DNA of 64,000 bases from Symbiodinium natans (GCA_905221605.1 CAJNDS010002240.1:417501-481500); one strand, 5' to 3'. Positions 49,901 to 52,813 are shown, counted from the first letter of the stretch. Notes: generated by a model from the sequence alone, not told the origin. A program made the numbers and translations.

Positions 49901-50971
49901 CCAGCTTCCGTTTCGGCGCCGGTCTCTTCCGCGCATCCTTCTGCGCCTGGGGGTCTTCTAGGGTTTGATGCACAGGGGGAGCTGCTAGACGGTTTAGGGT
50001 TTAGGGTTTAGGGTTTAGGGTTTAGGGTTTAGGGTTTAGGGTTTAGGGTTTAGGGTTCAGGGTTTAGGTGCTGCTACAAGTGGAACCTGCGGGTCCCCTA
50101 GTTTGGACTAGACCCTGAATAAAAGCATATGGTGAGTTCTCTAAATTCTGGTCCCATTTTCGGTACCCCAAACAAGAGGGGGCGCGTTATAACAAGATCC
50201 CAAAGGGGACCATATTTTAGAGAACTCACCAAATATTTTTTAGGTATAAGTAGCTATCTTAGGAACGTAGAACTCCAAAACCTAGGGGTTTCGGATTTGC
50301 GGGCTTTGGACCCTAACCCCTAAACCTAAACCCTAAACTCTAAACCCTAAACCCTAAACCCTAAACCCAAAACCCCATGCGGACAGGGTCGCTTGCAAGT
50401 CGTAGGCCACGTTGATGGCTTCTTGCAAGTTGCCCCTGGCGCGCTGCAGCGCCTGCCGTGCCAATGGCACATCGATCTCCAGCCTTTTTGAGCATTTAGG
50501 GTTTAGGGTTTAGGGTTGAGGGTTGAGGGTTTAGGGTTGAGGGGTGAGGGTTTAGGGTTTAGGGTTTAGGGTTTAGGATTTAGGGTTTAGGGTTTAGGGC
50601 TTAGGGCTTAGGGTTTGGGAGCCGAAAGAGAGGCTGGGCTTGCGCTCATCGGAGAGGAACCAGGTCGCTCTTCTTTCGTTTTGGACTTGCCGGGTGGCTT
50701 TCGGAGTATAGGGCTTTAGGGCAATCGGGGTCATAGGGTCCCAGGGTTTCAAGGAATTTAGGGTTTAGGGTTTAGGGTTTAGGGTTGGCTGTTTTATAAG
50801 GGAACCCAGAACCGCAAAAGAAAGGGTAAAGGGCACCACTGGGCTGCCAAGCCCTGCTTGGTGAGCCTGCTGAGTCACAGTGCTGCCAGGGCGCATGCTG
50901 ACCAGCTGCCCCACTGCAAGATCCTCTCCGCCGCTGTCGTCGCTGCAGCTGAAGGCGTCCATCGCTTCCAT
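2662..50971 (-). CDS. Giant many-exon SNF2 ATPase / RING E3 ligase gene (SHPRH/RAD5-like)
   Basis: Overview of the gene whose exons are listed separately. Family knowledge: SNF2 ATPases with a RING between helicase lobes (SHPRH, RAD5, HLTF) are nuclear DNA translocases and ubiquitin ligases acting in damage tolerance. Seen here in order: Walker A, Ia, DExH (DEFH), SGTP, RING-H2, then lobe-2 motifs IV, V and VI. About 73 exons of 16-137 nt give roughly 1,600 codons. Neighbouring exons agree in phase with few exceptions (33514 to 32759, 42692 to 42241, and 10948 to 10223 are unresolved). Donors are GT, GC or GA; acceptors are mostly AG|G. The start ATG at 50971 is uncertain because compatible exons lie upstream. 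The motifs are intact, so I infer a live gene, not a pseudogene. Assignment to SHPRH rather than another RING-SNF2 is not certain. Confidence 0.82.
3568..3598 (-). CDS. Exon 72 (candidate)
   Basis: TTTCAG|A completes Q, then [10 protein letters not shown]: the GQxKxxHL run expected after motif VI. The 3' edge is uncertain. Confidence 0.5.
3643..3702 (+). repeat. Pure TTTAGGG array
   Basis: About nine perfect heptamers in the intron downstream (in sense) of exon 71. Confidence 0.95.
4292..4374 (-). CDS. Exon 71: motif VI
   Basis: [20 protein letters not shown] then GRVRRIG, Q split. [11 protein letters not shown] carries the arginine finger. GTGACT donor. Confidence 0.92.
5159..5214 (-). CDS. 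Exon 70: motif V
   Basis: [18 protein letters not shown] is a textbook SNF2 motif V. TTAG|GT acceptor, GC donor. Confidence 0.92.
5870..5909 (-). CDS. Exon 69
   Basis: [13 protein letters not shown] then A|GCACC. With exon 70 this gives [16 protein letters not shown]. Confidence 0.88.
6186..6260 (-). CDS. Possible in-frame cassette exon between exons 68 and 69
   Basis: [20 protein letters not shown] then PHIAM: 25 codons, CAG|GCT acceptor, GTTTGAGG donor, phase 0 at both ends. Family spacing fits better without it, so it may be optional or decayed. Confidence 0.35.
6711..6814 (-). CDS. Exon 68
   Basis: [34 protein letters not shown]. Matches the G..xxR..xxxxF segment before motif V. CAG|GG acceptor, GTTAGG donor. 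Confidence 0.88.
6886..7028 (+). repeat. Octamer variant array TTTTAGGG
   Basis: About 17 tandem octamers with one extra T, switching sharply from normal heptamers at the left edge. Confidence 0.95.
7746..7866 (-). repeat. CCCTAAA array
   Basis: About 16 near-perfect heptamers, CCCTAAA on the plus strand, 50 bp before exon 67. Confidence 0.95.
7915..7951 (-). CDS. Exon 67
   Basis: [17 protein letters not shown] donor. Spliced to exon 68 reads [15 protein letters not shown], the expected alpha-beta turn. Confidence 0.85.
8214..8261 (-). CDS. Exon 66: motif IV
   Basis: [16 protein letters not shown]. VFxQWxDL is the motif IV strand of SNF2 lobe 2. Donor GAG|GC. Confidence 0.9.
8611..8694 (-). 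CDS. Exon 65: start of lobe 2
   Basis: [20 protein letters not shown] then AEERRARR. HGSKLxAV is the usual entry to SNF2 lobe 2. GA donor (AGA|GAC), echoed CAG|GAC; a GC donor 9 nt earlier is possible. Confidence 0.85.
8821..8859 (-). CDS. Exon 64 (candidate)
   Basis: [13 protein letters not shown], phase 0 to 0 between exons 63 and 65. The open frame extends upstream to 8914, so the 5' edge is open. Confidence 0.45.
9004..9069 (-). CDS. Exon 63 (candidate)
   Basis: [20 protein letters not shown] then AL; CAAG|GAG acceptor, GC donor. A second frame is open. Confidence 0.45.
9128..9342 (+). repeat. Long TTTAGGG array with internal TTCAGGG block
   Basis: About 30 units; a central run of seven TTCAGGG units is flanked by perfect TTTAGGG, showing local spread of one variant. 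Confidence 0.95.
9343..10200. other. Degenerate telomeric tract
   Basis: Scrambled GGGTTTTAGGG-like then CCCTAAA-like words with a short unique centre. Intron between exons 62 and 63; nothing coding seen. Confidence 0.7.
10223..10299 (-). CDS. Exon 62 (candidate)
   Basis: [20 protein letters not shown] then ASGGM; CTCAG|CG acceptor. Phase from exon 61 unresolved. Confidence 0.5.
10658..10707 (-). CDS. Exon-like block, unplaced
   Basis: [16 protein letters not shown] between CACAG|CG and GTTCGG. Does not fit the phase of exons 61-62; maybe spurious. Confidence 0.25.
10948..10990 (-). CDS. Exon 61 (candidate)
   Basis: [14 protein letters not shown] with CTGAG|G acceptor and GTACCA donor; CCCTAAA arrays lie on both sides. 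Confidence 0.5.
11270..12340. other. Intron interior with MITEs
   Basis: Holds a partial M2 end at 11278, AT-rich unique DNA at 11440-11580, arrays at 11600-11660 and 11855-11935, and an M1 MITE. No exon supported. Confidence 0.6.
11984..12117. mobile_element. M1 MITE copy
   Basis: Begins ACTTGGAGGTTCAGGGTACT and ends AGTACCCATGAACCTGCAAG, an inverted pair about 25 bp long. Confidence 0.7.
12343..12399 (-). CDS. Exon 60 (candidate)
   Basis: [22 protein letters not shown] donor in phase with exon 61. The flanking array orientation is inverted relative to most exons. Confidence 0.5.
13210..13285 (-). CDS. Exon 59: RING finger, second half
   Basis: With exon 58 gives [18 protein letters not shown], then [13 protein letters not shown]2 ligands C-x-H-x2-H-x2-C-x10-C. 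The last pair reads CPVPC, one residue more than the usual CPxC, unless a GC donor after CPV is used and the last Cys lies in an exon I could not find. Confidence 0.85.
13310..13568 (+). repeat. TTTTAGGG / TTTAGGGC octamer array
   Basis: Starts as TTTAGGGC units, then about 17 TTTTAGGG octamers. Second octamer array of the window. Confidence 0.95.
14019..14072 (-). CDS. Exon 58: RING finger, first half
   Basis: Completes C, then [18 protein letters not shown]-x2-C followed by a 14-residue loop. Donor T|GC and acceptor AG|GC repeat. Confidence 0.88.
14166..14222. repeat. Dispersed intron element (TTATAAGGGAACC ... CTGGGCTACCAAG)
   Basis: Same order of blocks recurs at 50790-50852 and, in part, at 27372-27425 and 35368-35384. 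In sense it runs GTAGCCCAGCGGTACCC... and at 50848 it starts exactly at the donor. Confidence 0.6.
14961..15024 (-). CDS. Exon 57: enters RING
   Basis: [21 protein letters not shown], then T|GC. Spliced to exon 58 it makes the first RING cysteine pair CSIC. Confidence 0.85.
15624..15672 (-). CDS. Exon 56
   Basis: [21 protein letters not shown] donor and GAG|GC acceptor of exon 57. Confidence 0.75.
16132..16215 (-). CDS. Exon 55
   Basis: [33 protein letters not shown]. Plus strand is also open; minus chosen because it joins exons 54 and 56 in phase. Confidence 0.55.
16312..16358 (-). CDS. Exon 54
   Basis: [15 protein letters not shown], then GG|GA. Acceptor AAACAG|A. Confidence 0.6.
16530..16578 (-). 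CDS. Exon 53
   Basis: [22 protein letters not shown] acceptor, GTACCT donor. A longer alternative frame was judged less likely. Confidence 0.6.
16998..17100 (-). repeat. CCCTAAAG octamer array
   Basis: Thirteen near-identical units, a G-inserted variant, next to a duplicated exon end. Confidence 0.9.
17163..17267 (-). CDS. Exon 52: acidic then basic
   Basis: [34 protein letters not shown]. Donor AG|GACC and next acceptor GAG|GACA share AGGAC. Its last ~22 bp recur at 16973. Confidence 0.8.
17329..17450 (+). repeat. TTTGGGG heptamer array
   Basis: About 15 perfect TTTGGGG units, an A-to-G variant taken over completely. Confidence 0.95.
17668..17772. mobile_element. M4 element copy
   Basis: Starts GGGCCTGAATAATCAGAATAG, ends AGTAAGTATTCCGACCCC. 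Related copies at 13016-13150, 14884-14965 and 53400-53500 share the same ends. Confidence 0.55.
17792..17866 (-). CDS. Exon 51
   Basis: [20 protein letters not shown] then HAVA; AG|GC at both intron ends. Confidence 0.8.
17970..18095 (-). repeat. CCCTGAAA octamer array
   Basis: About 14 units of CCCTGAAA, another homogenised variant. Confidence 0.9.
18137..18207 (-). CDS. Exon 50
   Basis: [20 protein letters not shown] then TLG, CG|GA donor. Confidence 0.75.
18323..18420 (-). CDS. Exon 49: Ser-rich linker
   Basis: [20 protein letters not shown] then [21 protein letters not shown] donor opens the intron with a telomeric heptamer. Confidence 0.75.
18905..18987 (-). CDS. Exon 48
   Basis: [34 protein letters not shown] (consensus donor). 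Another frame is open; phase with exons 47 and 49 decides. Confidence 0.6.
19364..19416 (-). CDS. Exon 47
   Basis: [17 protein letters not shown]; donor AAG|GAC is echoed by the next acceptor AAG|GAT. Confidence 0.75.
19555..19637. mobile_element. M2 MITE copy (5'-shortened)
   Basis: GGGATGTTCC...GGGAAACATCCCAAG with the inner GACTGTTAGTATA block. Confidence 0.65.
19680..19815 (+). repeat. TTTAGGG array
   Basis: About 18 heptamers, mostly perfect. Confidence 0.95.
20133..20370 (-). repeat. Long CCCTAAA array
   Basis: About 33 units ending 8 bp before the donor side of exon 46. Confidence 0.95.
20378..20478 (-). CDS. Exon 46: coiled-coil-like
   Basis: [33 protein letters not shown]; Leu/Glu/Ala heptad character. 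CAG|GC acceptor, GC donor. Confidence 0.75.
21036..21086 (-). CDS. Exon 45
   Basis: [21 protein letters not shown] donor. The frame stays open another 36 nt, so a longer exon is possible. Confidence 0.55.
21489..21588 (-). CDS. Exon 44: [10 protein letters not shown]
   Basis: [20 protein letters not shown], then a Gly/Ser tail. L-x-x-L-C-x-H-F-type sequence follows in this family. C|GTTTAG donor. Confidence 0.8.
21768..22303 (-). pseudogene. DUF7869-like fragment nested in an intron
   Basis: In order on the minus strand: [59 protein letters not shown], then VGHTH and [20 protein letters not shown]. From memory, DGMDQ-K, DNT..xxN and GHTHEDID are hallmarks of the DUF7869 family found in mobile genes. 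A CA-dinucleotide insertion between GHTH and EDVD and a one-base slip near 22075 break the frame. Telomeric arrays interrupt it at 22206-22230 and 21876-21960. It lies in the intron between exons 43 and 44, so it inserted into the SNF2 gene. Confidence 0.6.
23100..23144 (-). CDS. Exon 43
   Basis: [23 protein letters not shown] acceptor. Donor GAG|GCA echoed at CAG|GCA. Confidence 0.75.
23797..23859 (-). CDS. Exon 42: V-x-H-T-x-EER segment
   Basis: [20 protein letters not shown] then R. The VxHTxEERxxY motif is conserved after lobe 1 in RING-SNF2 proteins. GA donor. Confidence 0.85.
24879..24933 (-). CDS. Exon 41
   Basis: [24 protein letters not shown] acceptor, GC donor. Confidence 0.75.
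25561..25580 (-). CDS. Exon 40: 20-nt microexon
   Basis: GLHHIV then AG|GTAAGG, a strong GT donor. Bridges to [12 protein letters not shown], the conserved (F/I)VRQ block. Confidence 0.65.
25660..25822. repeat. TTGAACCCC-type nonamer repeat
   Basis: About 14 imperfect units adjoining the donor of exon 39; gives a spurious Val/Gln/Gly-rich frame. Confidence 0.85.
25824..25875 (-). CDS. Exon 39
   Basis: [17 protein letters not shown] between GACAG|G and CAG|GCGGG. A run of TTGAACCCC-type repeats begins about 15 bp inside the intron. Confidence 0.7.
26703..26755 (-). CDS. Exon 38
   Basis: [25 protein letters not shown] acceptor, AG|GCCT donor; phases match both sides. Confidence 0.65.
27501..27583 (-). 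CDS. Exon 37: motif III (SGTP)
   Basis: [20 protein letters not shown] then GFASASK. SGTP followed by an ANLLGF helix is diagnostic of SNF2 lobe 1. CAG|GC acceptor, AAG|GCC donor. Confidence 0.9.
28141..28198 (-). CDS. Exon 36
   Basis: [19 protein letters not shown], then G|GCGG. Joined to exon 37 it yields KWGLSGTPP. Confidence 0.85.
28733..28799 (-). CDS. Exon 35: motif II (DEFH box)
   Basis: [20 protein letters not shown] then SE. W-x-R-V-I-L-D-E-x-H is the SNF2 Walker B; DEFH replaces the commoner DEAH. GAG|GTCC donor. Confidence 0.88.
29241..29329 (-). CDS. Exon 34
   Basis: [20 protein letters not shown] then [15 protein letters not shown] donor and GAG|GTCT acceptor downstream share GT. 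Confidence 0.75.
29715..29795 (-). CDS. Exon 33
   Basis: [20 protein letters not shown] then PRCFEME|GTTTTAG. A second open frame exists; this one joins exons 32 and 34 in phase. Confidence 0.55.
30000..30877. other. Intron interior, no exon supported
   Basis: Arrays at 30055-30113, 30538-30610 and 30745-30842 around unique G-rich sequence (30200-30530). Confidence 0.6.
30878..30924 (-). CDS. Exon 32
   Basis: [23 protein letters not shown] acceptor. GC donor after TTT is one of several options. Confidence 0.6.
32034..32170 (-). CDS. Exon 31 (longest, 137 nt)
   Basis: [45 protein letters not shown]. Donor G|GCAG and next acceptor AAG|GC give G|GC continuity. Confidence 0.75.
32246..32370 (-). 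CDS. Exon 30
   Basis: [41 protein letters not shown]. Ends GA|GTAGAA, followed by a 75-nt intron holding a short telomeric array. Confidence 0.75.
32759..32844 (-). CDS. Exon 29
   Basis: [20 protein letters not shown] then [17 protein letters not shown] acceptor, GC donor. Confidence 0.6.
33514..33565 (-). CDS. Exon 28
   Basis: (E)[16 protein letters not shown] with strong AG|GTGAGG donor. Phase to exon 29 does not match, so a small exon may be missing between 32845 and 33513. Confidence 0.65.
33668..33699 (-). CDS. Exon 27 (32 nt)
   Basis: [10 protein letters not shown] with GTCAG|G acceptor and G|GCCC donor; compatible with exons 26 and 28. Confidence 0.5.
33876..33934 (-). CDS. Exon 26: Pro/Lys/Ser-rich
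   Basis: [19 protein letters not shown]. Its acceptor AG is the terminal inverted repeat of the M3 MITE that fills the intron. A second minus frame is also open. Confidence 0.4.
33935..34101. mobile_element. M3 MITE with internal duplication
   Basis: Ends CTCCAATACCCTTAATTCAG and GAACTATGGGGCATTGGAG are inverted. The core (AAGGAAGATTCC..AACCATATAAGGA) is present twice. In sense the left end supplies the acceptor AG of exon 26. Confidence 0.65.
34269..34344 (-). CDS. Exon 25
   Basis: [20 protein letters not shown] then ASTNG. The plus strand also reads as a Gly-rich frame, so the call depends on phase with exon 24. Confidence 0.45.
34487..34618 (-). CDS. Exon 24
   Basis: [49 protein letters not shown] acceptor. 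Donor TG|GAGG is echoed by the next acceptor CAG|GAGG. Confidence 0.55.
34806..35470. other. Inserted unique tract with (TA)n leader
   Basis: A TATATA/TATC microsatellite (34822-34890), then about 500 bp of unique mixed-composition DNA with overlapping frames on both strands and no motif. Lies in the intron between exons 23 and 24. The TA-then-GA start resembles 1250-1330. Confidence 0.5.
35760..35830 (-). CDS. Exon 23
   Basis: [20 protein letters not shown] then GKL, ends GG|GTCATA. Gln/Ala-rich insert sequence. Confidence 0.6.
36346..36468 (-). CDS. Exon 22
   Basis: [41 protein letters not shown]. Clean CAG|GCG acceptor and CAG|GTTTAGGG donor: the intron begins directly with a telomeric heptamer. 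Confidence 0.8.
36769..36859 (-). CDS. Exon 21
   Basis: [20 protein letters not shown] then [10 protein letters not shown], inside the long insert between motifs Ia and II. A second frame is open but only this one joins both neighbours. Confidence 0.65.
36870..37013 (+). repeat. TTTAGGG array
   Basis: About 20 perfect heptamers just upstream (in sense) of exon 21's acceptor. Confidence 0.95.
37264..37324 (-). CDS. Exon 20
   Basis: Continues [20 protein letters not shown]. Donor TC|GCAG and next acceptor GAG|GCAG share GCAG. Confidence 0.75.
37483..37790 (+). repeat. Variant array TTAGGGC then CTAGGGC
   Basis: About 40 units: mixed TTTAGGG/TTAGGGC, then pure TTAGGGC, then CCTAGGG at the right edge. 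A gradient of variants in one array. Confidence 0.9.
38228..38280 (-). CDS. Exon 19: motif Ia
   Basis: [17 protein letters not shown] matches the P-x-x-L-x-x-QW-x-x-E-x-x-K-F signature. TTAG|GTGT acceptor echoes the upstream donor GTGC. GA donor. Confidence 0.88.
38300..39060. other. Degenerate TTTAGGG tract
   Basis: Intron between exons 18 and 19. Diverged heptamers throughout, with small inverted segment at 38600-38720. No gene. Confidence 0.7.
39095..39145 (-). CDS. Exon 18: leads into motif Ia
   Basis: [16 protein letters not shown], then AT|GTGC. With exon 19 it gives [14 protein letters not shown], a clear SNF2 motif Ia. Confidence 0.85.
40380..40740. repeat. Diverged duplicate pair around poly-G/poly-C
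   Basis: GAAGTTGTATAGGGTTTGGG...TTGAACGAAAGGCTTC at 40390-40455 recurs as GAAATTGTAGAGGGTTTGGG...TTGAACGCAAGCTTTC at 40625-40700. Between them are C-only and G-only runs up to about 20 bp. Confidence 0.65.
40782..40843 (-). CDS. Exon 17
   Basis: [20 protein letters not shown], ends CG|GTGTAG in phase with exon 18. The 5' edge (CCAAG|C) is tentative. Confidence 0.5.
41514..41601 (-). CDS. Exon 16: completes Walker A
   Basis: Begins T of GKT and continues [20 protein letters not shown], the usual hydrophobic helix after motif I. End at AGG|GTTTAG is one of two possible donors. Confidence 0.75.
41616..41757 (+). repeat. TTTAGGG array
   Basis: About 20 heptamers in the intron interrupting the Walker A lysine codon, on the acceptor side. 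Confidence 0.95.
41930..41963 (-). CDS. Exon 15: Walker A (motif I)
   Basis: [12 protein letters not shown] spans the ATP-binding P-loop (GxGKT). The split Lys codon AA|GACC is completed by AAG|GACC of exon 16, so GACC is duplicated at both ends of the intron. GA donor. Confidence 0.85.
41994..42195 (-). repeat. CCCTAAA array with CCCTAAAA and CCCAAAA blocks
   Basis: About 27 units on the donor side of exon 14. Confidence 0.95.
42241..42288 (-). CDS. Exon 14
   Basis: [15 protein letters not shown], then G|GTATGCC, phase 1 as exon 15 needs. TTAG|CA acceptor is weak and another frame is also open. Confidence 0.4.
42562..42663. mobile_element. M2 MITE, intact
   Basis: Near-perfect palindrome: CTTGGGATGTTCCCTCTTA at one end, TAAGGGGAACATCCCAAG at the other. 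The direct repeat TGATAAC on both sides looks like a target-site duplication. Confidence 0.8.
42692..42767 (-). CDS. Exon 13: charged helix
   Basis: [20 protein letters not shown] then ALGRL; CTCAG|G acceptor, GTGACT donor. An acid/base-rich helix. Phase into exon 14 is unresolved. Confidence 0.6.
43029..43131. mobile_element. M2 MITE, intact
   Basis: Same 30-bp inverted ends as 42562-42663, only 370 bp away. Both lie in the intron between exons 12 and 13. Confidence 0.8.
43354..43485. mobile_element. M1 MITE copy
   Basis: ACTTCAAGGTTCATGGTACG at the left, AATAAGTACCATGAACCTCC at the right. Interior shares TTATAAGCCCC/GGGGCTTCTAAG with other copies. Confidence 0.75.
43731..43826 (-). CDS. 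Exon 12: SLGWMLSIE plus Lys/Pro NLS
   Basis: SLGWMLSIE is the conserved SNF2 N-flank (L-x-W-M). It is followed by [18 protein letters not shown], strongly basic and NLS-like. Ends GG|GA. Confidence 0.75.
44227..44242 (-). CDS. Exon 11: 16-nt microexon
   Basis: CTGCAG|CC CTC GAT CTG CGC AG|GCCC. Joined to exon 12 it gives [14 protein letters not shown], the hydrophobic block found before the ATPase core in RAD5/SHPRH proteins. Confidence 0.5.
44578..44605 (-). CDS. Exon 10 (28 nt)
   Basis: EVHLSRRCG with CTCAG|GAG acceptor and A|GTAGGT donor; phase 1 into the 16-nt microexon. Confidence 0.5.
44674..44720 (-). CDS. Exon 9
   Basis: [15 protein letters not shown] between GTCAG|GG and a GC donor. 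Phases match exons 8 and 10. Confidence 0.45.
45220..45299 (-). CDS. Exon 8: Gln/Arg-rich
   Basis: [20 protein letters not shown] then QMHRNL. Ends G|GTGTAG. The 5' edge is tentative (AAG|C). Confidence 0.5.
45533..46509. mobile_element. M5: 980-bp TIR element
   Basis: Outer inverted ends TAATGTTGT(3)CTGATTAGTGTG agree at 21 of 24 positions. Inside are poly-C/poly-G tracts, about a dozen ATATGATTTTAAAAGGGATC-type tandem units (45634-45893) and a direct repeat of about 190 bp (45901-46095 and 46142-46332). No transposase; non-autonomous. Confidence 0.75.
46870..47142 (+). pseudogene. Stop-interrupted protein-like tract, unknown family
   Basis: One plus frame reads [20 protein letters not shown], then after stops [13 protein letters not shown] and [20 protein letters not shown]. 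Composition is protein-like across about 90 codons with three in-frame stops. Family not recognised. Confidence 0.3.
47422..47495 (-). CDS. Exon 7
   Basis: [20 protein letters not shown] and on to FR, AG|GTC acceptor. Ends CA|GC, with a stop shortly after, which fixes the exon end. Confidence 0.6.
48007..48060 (-). CDS. Exon 6: basic
   Basis: [18 protein letters not shown], 18 codons, TCGCAG|GCA acceptor. GAG|GCG (GC donor) gives phase 0 into exon 7. Flanked by CCCTAAA (left) and TTTAGGG (right). Confidence 0.6.
48598..49315 (-). repeat. Degenerate CCCTAAAA-rich tract
   Basis: About 700 bp of loosely related octamers (CCCTAAAA, CCCTCAAA, CCCTGAAA), ending in perfect CCCTAAA. No coding signal seen. 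Looks like an old decayed array. Confidence 0.85.
49319..49392 (-). CDS. Exon 5: Arg then Ser-rich linker
   Basis: [20 protein letters not shown] joins exon 4 (phase 1) and exon 6 (phase 0). GT donor GTTAGT. The plus strand is also open here (acidic/basic), so the strand rests on phase continuity. Confidence 0.5.
49402..49599. mobile_element. M1 MITE copy split by a telomeric array
   Basis: Inverted ends as in other copies. At 49440-49485 a TTTAGGG/TTAGGGC array sits inside the element between two copies of a CCAAGTATAA-like sequence, so the array entered after the MITE. Confidence 0.75.
49880..49946 (-). CDS. Exon 4: bipartite NLS-like
   Basis: [19 protein letters not shown] carries a RKRPAPKRK cluster, a plausible nuclear localisation signal. 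CAG|GCG acceptor and GA donor; phases fit both neighbours. Confidence 0.65.
50131..50230. mobile_element. M6 MITE
   Basis: 100-bp palindromic element: GGTGAGTTCTCTAAATTCTG at one end, its complement ATTTTAGAGAACTCACC at the other. A relative without the right end is at 41331-41390. Confidence 0.7.
50393..50483 (-). CDS. Exon 3: UBA-like helix pair
   Basis: Contains [20 protein letters not shown], which resembles the UBA ubiquitin-binding fold (Ala-rich helix, GN turn, second helix). Such a domain would suit a ubiquitin ligase. AG|G acceptor; the donor CAA|GCG is echoed at the next acceptor CAG|GCG. Confidence 0.65.
50646..50697 (-). CDS. Exon 2
   Basis: Reads [16 protein letters not shown]. 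Ends GA|GC (GC donor) in phase with the next exon. The acceptor AAAG|CC is atypical for this gene, so the 5' edge is tentative. Confidence 0.5.
50848..50971 (-). CDS. Exon 1 (possible start): acidic N-terminus
   Basis: Opens [18 protein letters not shown], acidic and Ser-rich, and runs 41 codons to a GC donor. No AG|G acceptor precedes the ATG at 50971, which favours a first exon. An acceptor CGAAG| 8 nt upstream could instead join exon 51141-51190 in phase. Confidence 0.5.
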
Positions 50972-51140
50972 CGCGCGGGCTTCGGGTTTCAGTGCGATAA
51001 GGGTTTAGGGTCTTGTCTATTACCTCTACATGAATAGTTTCTTCCCTTCTCTTCATTCTGGAATGTGTGTTTGGGTTTAGGGCAAGCCTCTGCATGTCCC
51101 CTGTGGCTTCAGCATTCCATGCCAAGGGAGGCGGCCTCAC

Positions 51141-51190
51141 CTAGCTTTGACCCTTCAGGAGCTGGTGCGCCATGCGGAAGTATGGGACAC
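51141..51190 (-). CDS. Upstream exon-like block
   Basis: CPILPHGAPAPEGSKL with AAG|G acceptor and strong G|GTGAGG donor. In phase with 50848-50971 if that is not the first exon. Confidence 0.45.
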
Positions 51191-51295
51191 CTTGTGTCCG
51201 AGCAGGAGTGCGTGGGCAGCGACGTCTAGCTCTAGGGTTTACGGTTTTTGGTTTCGGGTTTAGGGTAAGGGGTTTGGGGTTCAGGGTTTAGGGTC

Positions 51296-51340
51296 TCGAT
51301 CTCTTCGTTGAATCTTGCTTCCGGCGTTGCCCTTAAACCC
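51296..51340 (-). CDS. Upstream exon-like block
   Basis: GFKGNAGSKIQRRDR, TGCAG|GGG acceptor, GA donor. Basic. Confidence 0.4.
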
Positions 51341-51701
51341 CTGCAGCCCCGTCTTCGAATCCCTAAACCTTAAACCCACGAAACCTAAACTCCTCTCCCC
51401 GAAACCCCTGAGCCCAATACCCCCAACCCCAAAAACCTCTTATACCCTAAACCCTTATCTCCCCCATTTCCCCTATGCGCGAAACCCTAAACTCCTCGAC
51501 TCCCCAAACACAAAAACCCTACACCCCTAAACCCCTTAACCACCTAACCCCCTAAATCCTATAACCCCTACAACCCCCAAACCCTGAACCCTAAACCCTA
51601 AACCTCAACCCTAAACCCTAAACCCTAAACCCTAAACCCTAAACCCCCTAAACCCCCTAAACCCCCTAAACCCCCTAAACCCCCTAAATCCCCAGCACGA
51701 C

Positions 51702-51749
51702 CTGGCACCTCGGGGGCTACGCTCGCGAAAAGAGGCCGCGGGGCCATGC
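51702..51749 (-). CDS. Upstream exon-like block
   Basis: MAPRPLFASVAPEVP after CCCAG|GC, G|GTCGTG donor. Confidence 0.35.
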
Positions 51750-52123
51750 CTGGGGTTTGGGGGGTTTGGGGTTTAGGGTTTAGGGTTTAGGGTTTAGGGC
51801 CTAGGGTTTAGGGTTTAGGGGTTTGGGGTTTAGGGTTTAGGGTTTGGGGTTTAGGGCTTTAGGGTTTTGGGGTTTCGGGTTTGGGGTTTGGGGCTTAGGG
51901 CTTTTCGGGGGTTGGGGTTTGGGGACTTGGCGTCAGTCCGCCCCATGAGAGGTGAAGCAGCTGATGTTTCGAATCCTAAGCCCTAAGCCCTCAACCCTTA
52001 ACCCTACACCCAAAATAGACCCTAAACCCTAACAAGTAAACCCCCCAAGCCCTAAACCCTAAACCCTAAACCCTAAACCCCCTAAACCCTAAATCCCTGC
52101 GAGCAGTAGTAAGGGTTTAGGGC

Positions 52124-52172
52124 TTCTTGCCGAGGCCCAGCTGCACATGTCCGTCAGGCGTGATGCGGGCGC
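52124..52172 (-). CDS. Upstream exon-like block
   Basis: ARITPDGHVQLGLGK, CGCAG|GC acceptor, AA|GC donor. Confidence 0.4.
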
Positions 52173-52216
52173 CTGCGTGTCAACGAGAATCCTCGGCAAG
52201 GGCTGGCGTTTTGAGG

Positions 52217-52335
52217 TTTAGGGTTTAGGGTTTAGGGTTTAGGGTTTAGGGTTTAGGGTTTAGGGTTTAGGGTTTAGGGTTTAGGGTTTAGGGTTTAGGG
52301 TTTAGGGTTTAGGGTTTAGGGTTTAGGGTTTTGAG
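52217..52335 (+). repeat. TTTAGGG array
   Basis: About 16 perfect heptamers. Confidence 0.95.
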
Positions 52336-52586
52336 CTTTAGGGTTTACAGGGTCTGCGTCCTCAAGCCCAAGTCTTCAAAGCTTTTGGGAAGCTTGGTCC
52401 CCTAAAACCCTAAACCCTATAAAACCTAAACCCTAAACCCTAAACCCTATAAAACCTAAACCCTAAACCCTAAACCCTATAAAACCTAAACCCTAAGCCC
52501 TAAACCCTAAACCCTAAACCCTAAACCCTAGACCCTAAACCCTAAACCCTAAACCCTAAACCCGACTTCAGGGTTTGGGGGCTCAC

Positions 52587-52701
52587 GGGCTTCGACGTCT
52601 TCCGCCCCAGGCGCTGCGCGCTCGCATCTGCGAAGGGCCGCTTGCCCTCGCCGGGCAGTCGGCCGCTGACGCTGCAGCGATTCTCATCCAAGGACCAGAG
52701 C
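52587..52701 (-). CDS. Upstream exon, 115 nt
   Basis: LWSLDENRCSVSGRLPGEGK, RPFADASAQRLGRKTSKP; GAG|G acceptor and GTGAGC donor. Well formed, basic, function unknown. Confidence 0.55.
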
Positions 52702-52813
52702 CTCGGAAGGGGGGGGGGGGGGGTTTAGGGTTTAGGGTTTAGGGTTCAGGGTTTAGGGTTTAGGGCTTAGGGCTTAGGGTTTAGGGTTTAGGGTTTAGGG
52801 TTGAAGGTTTAGC

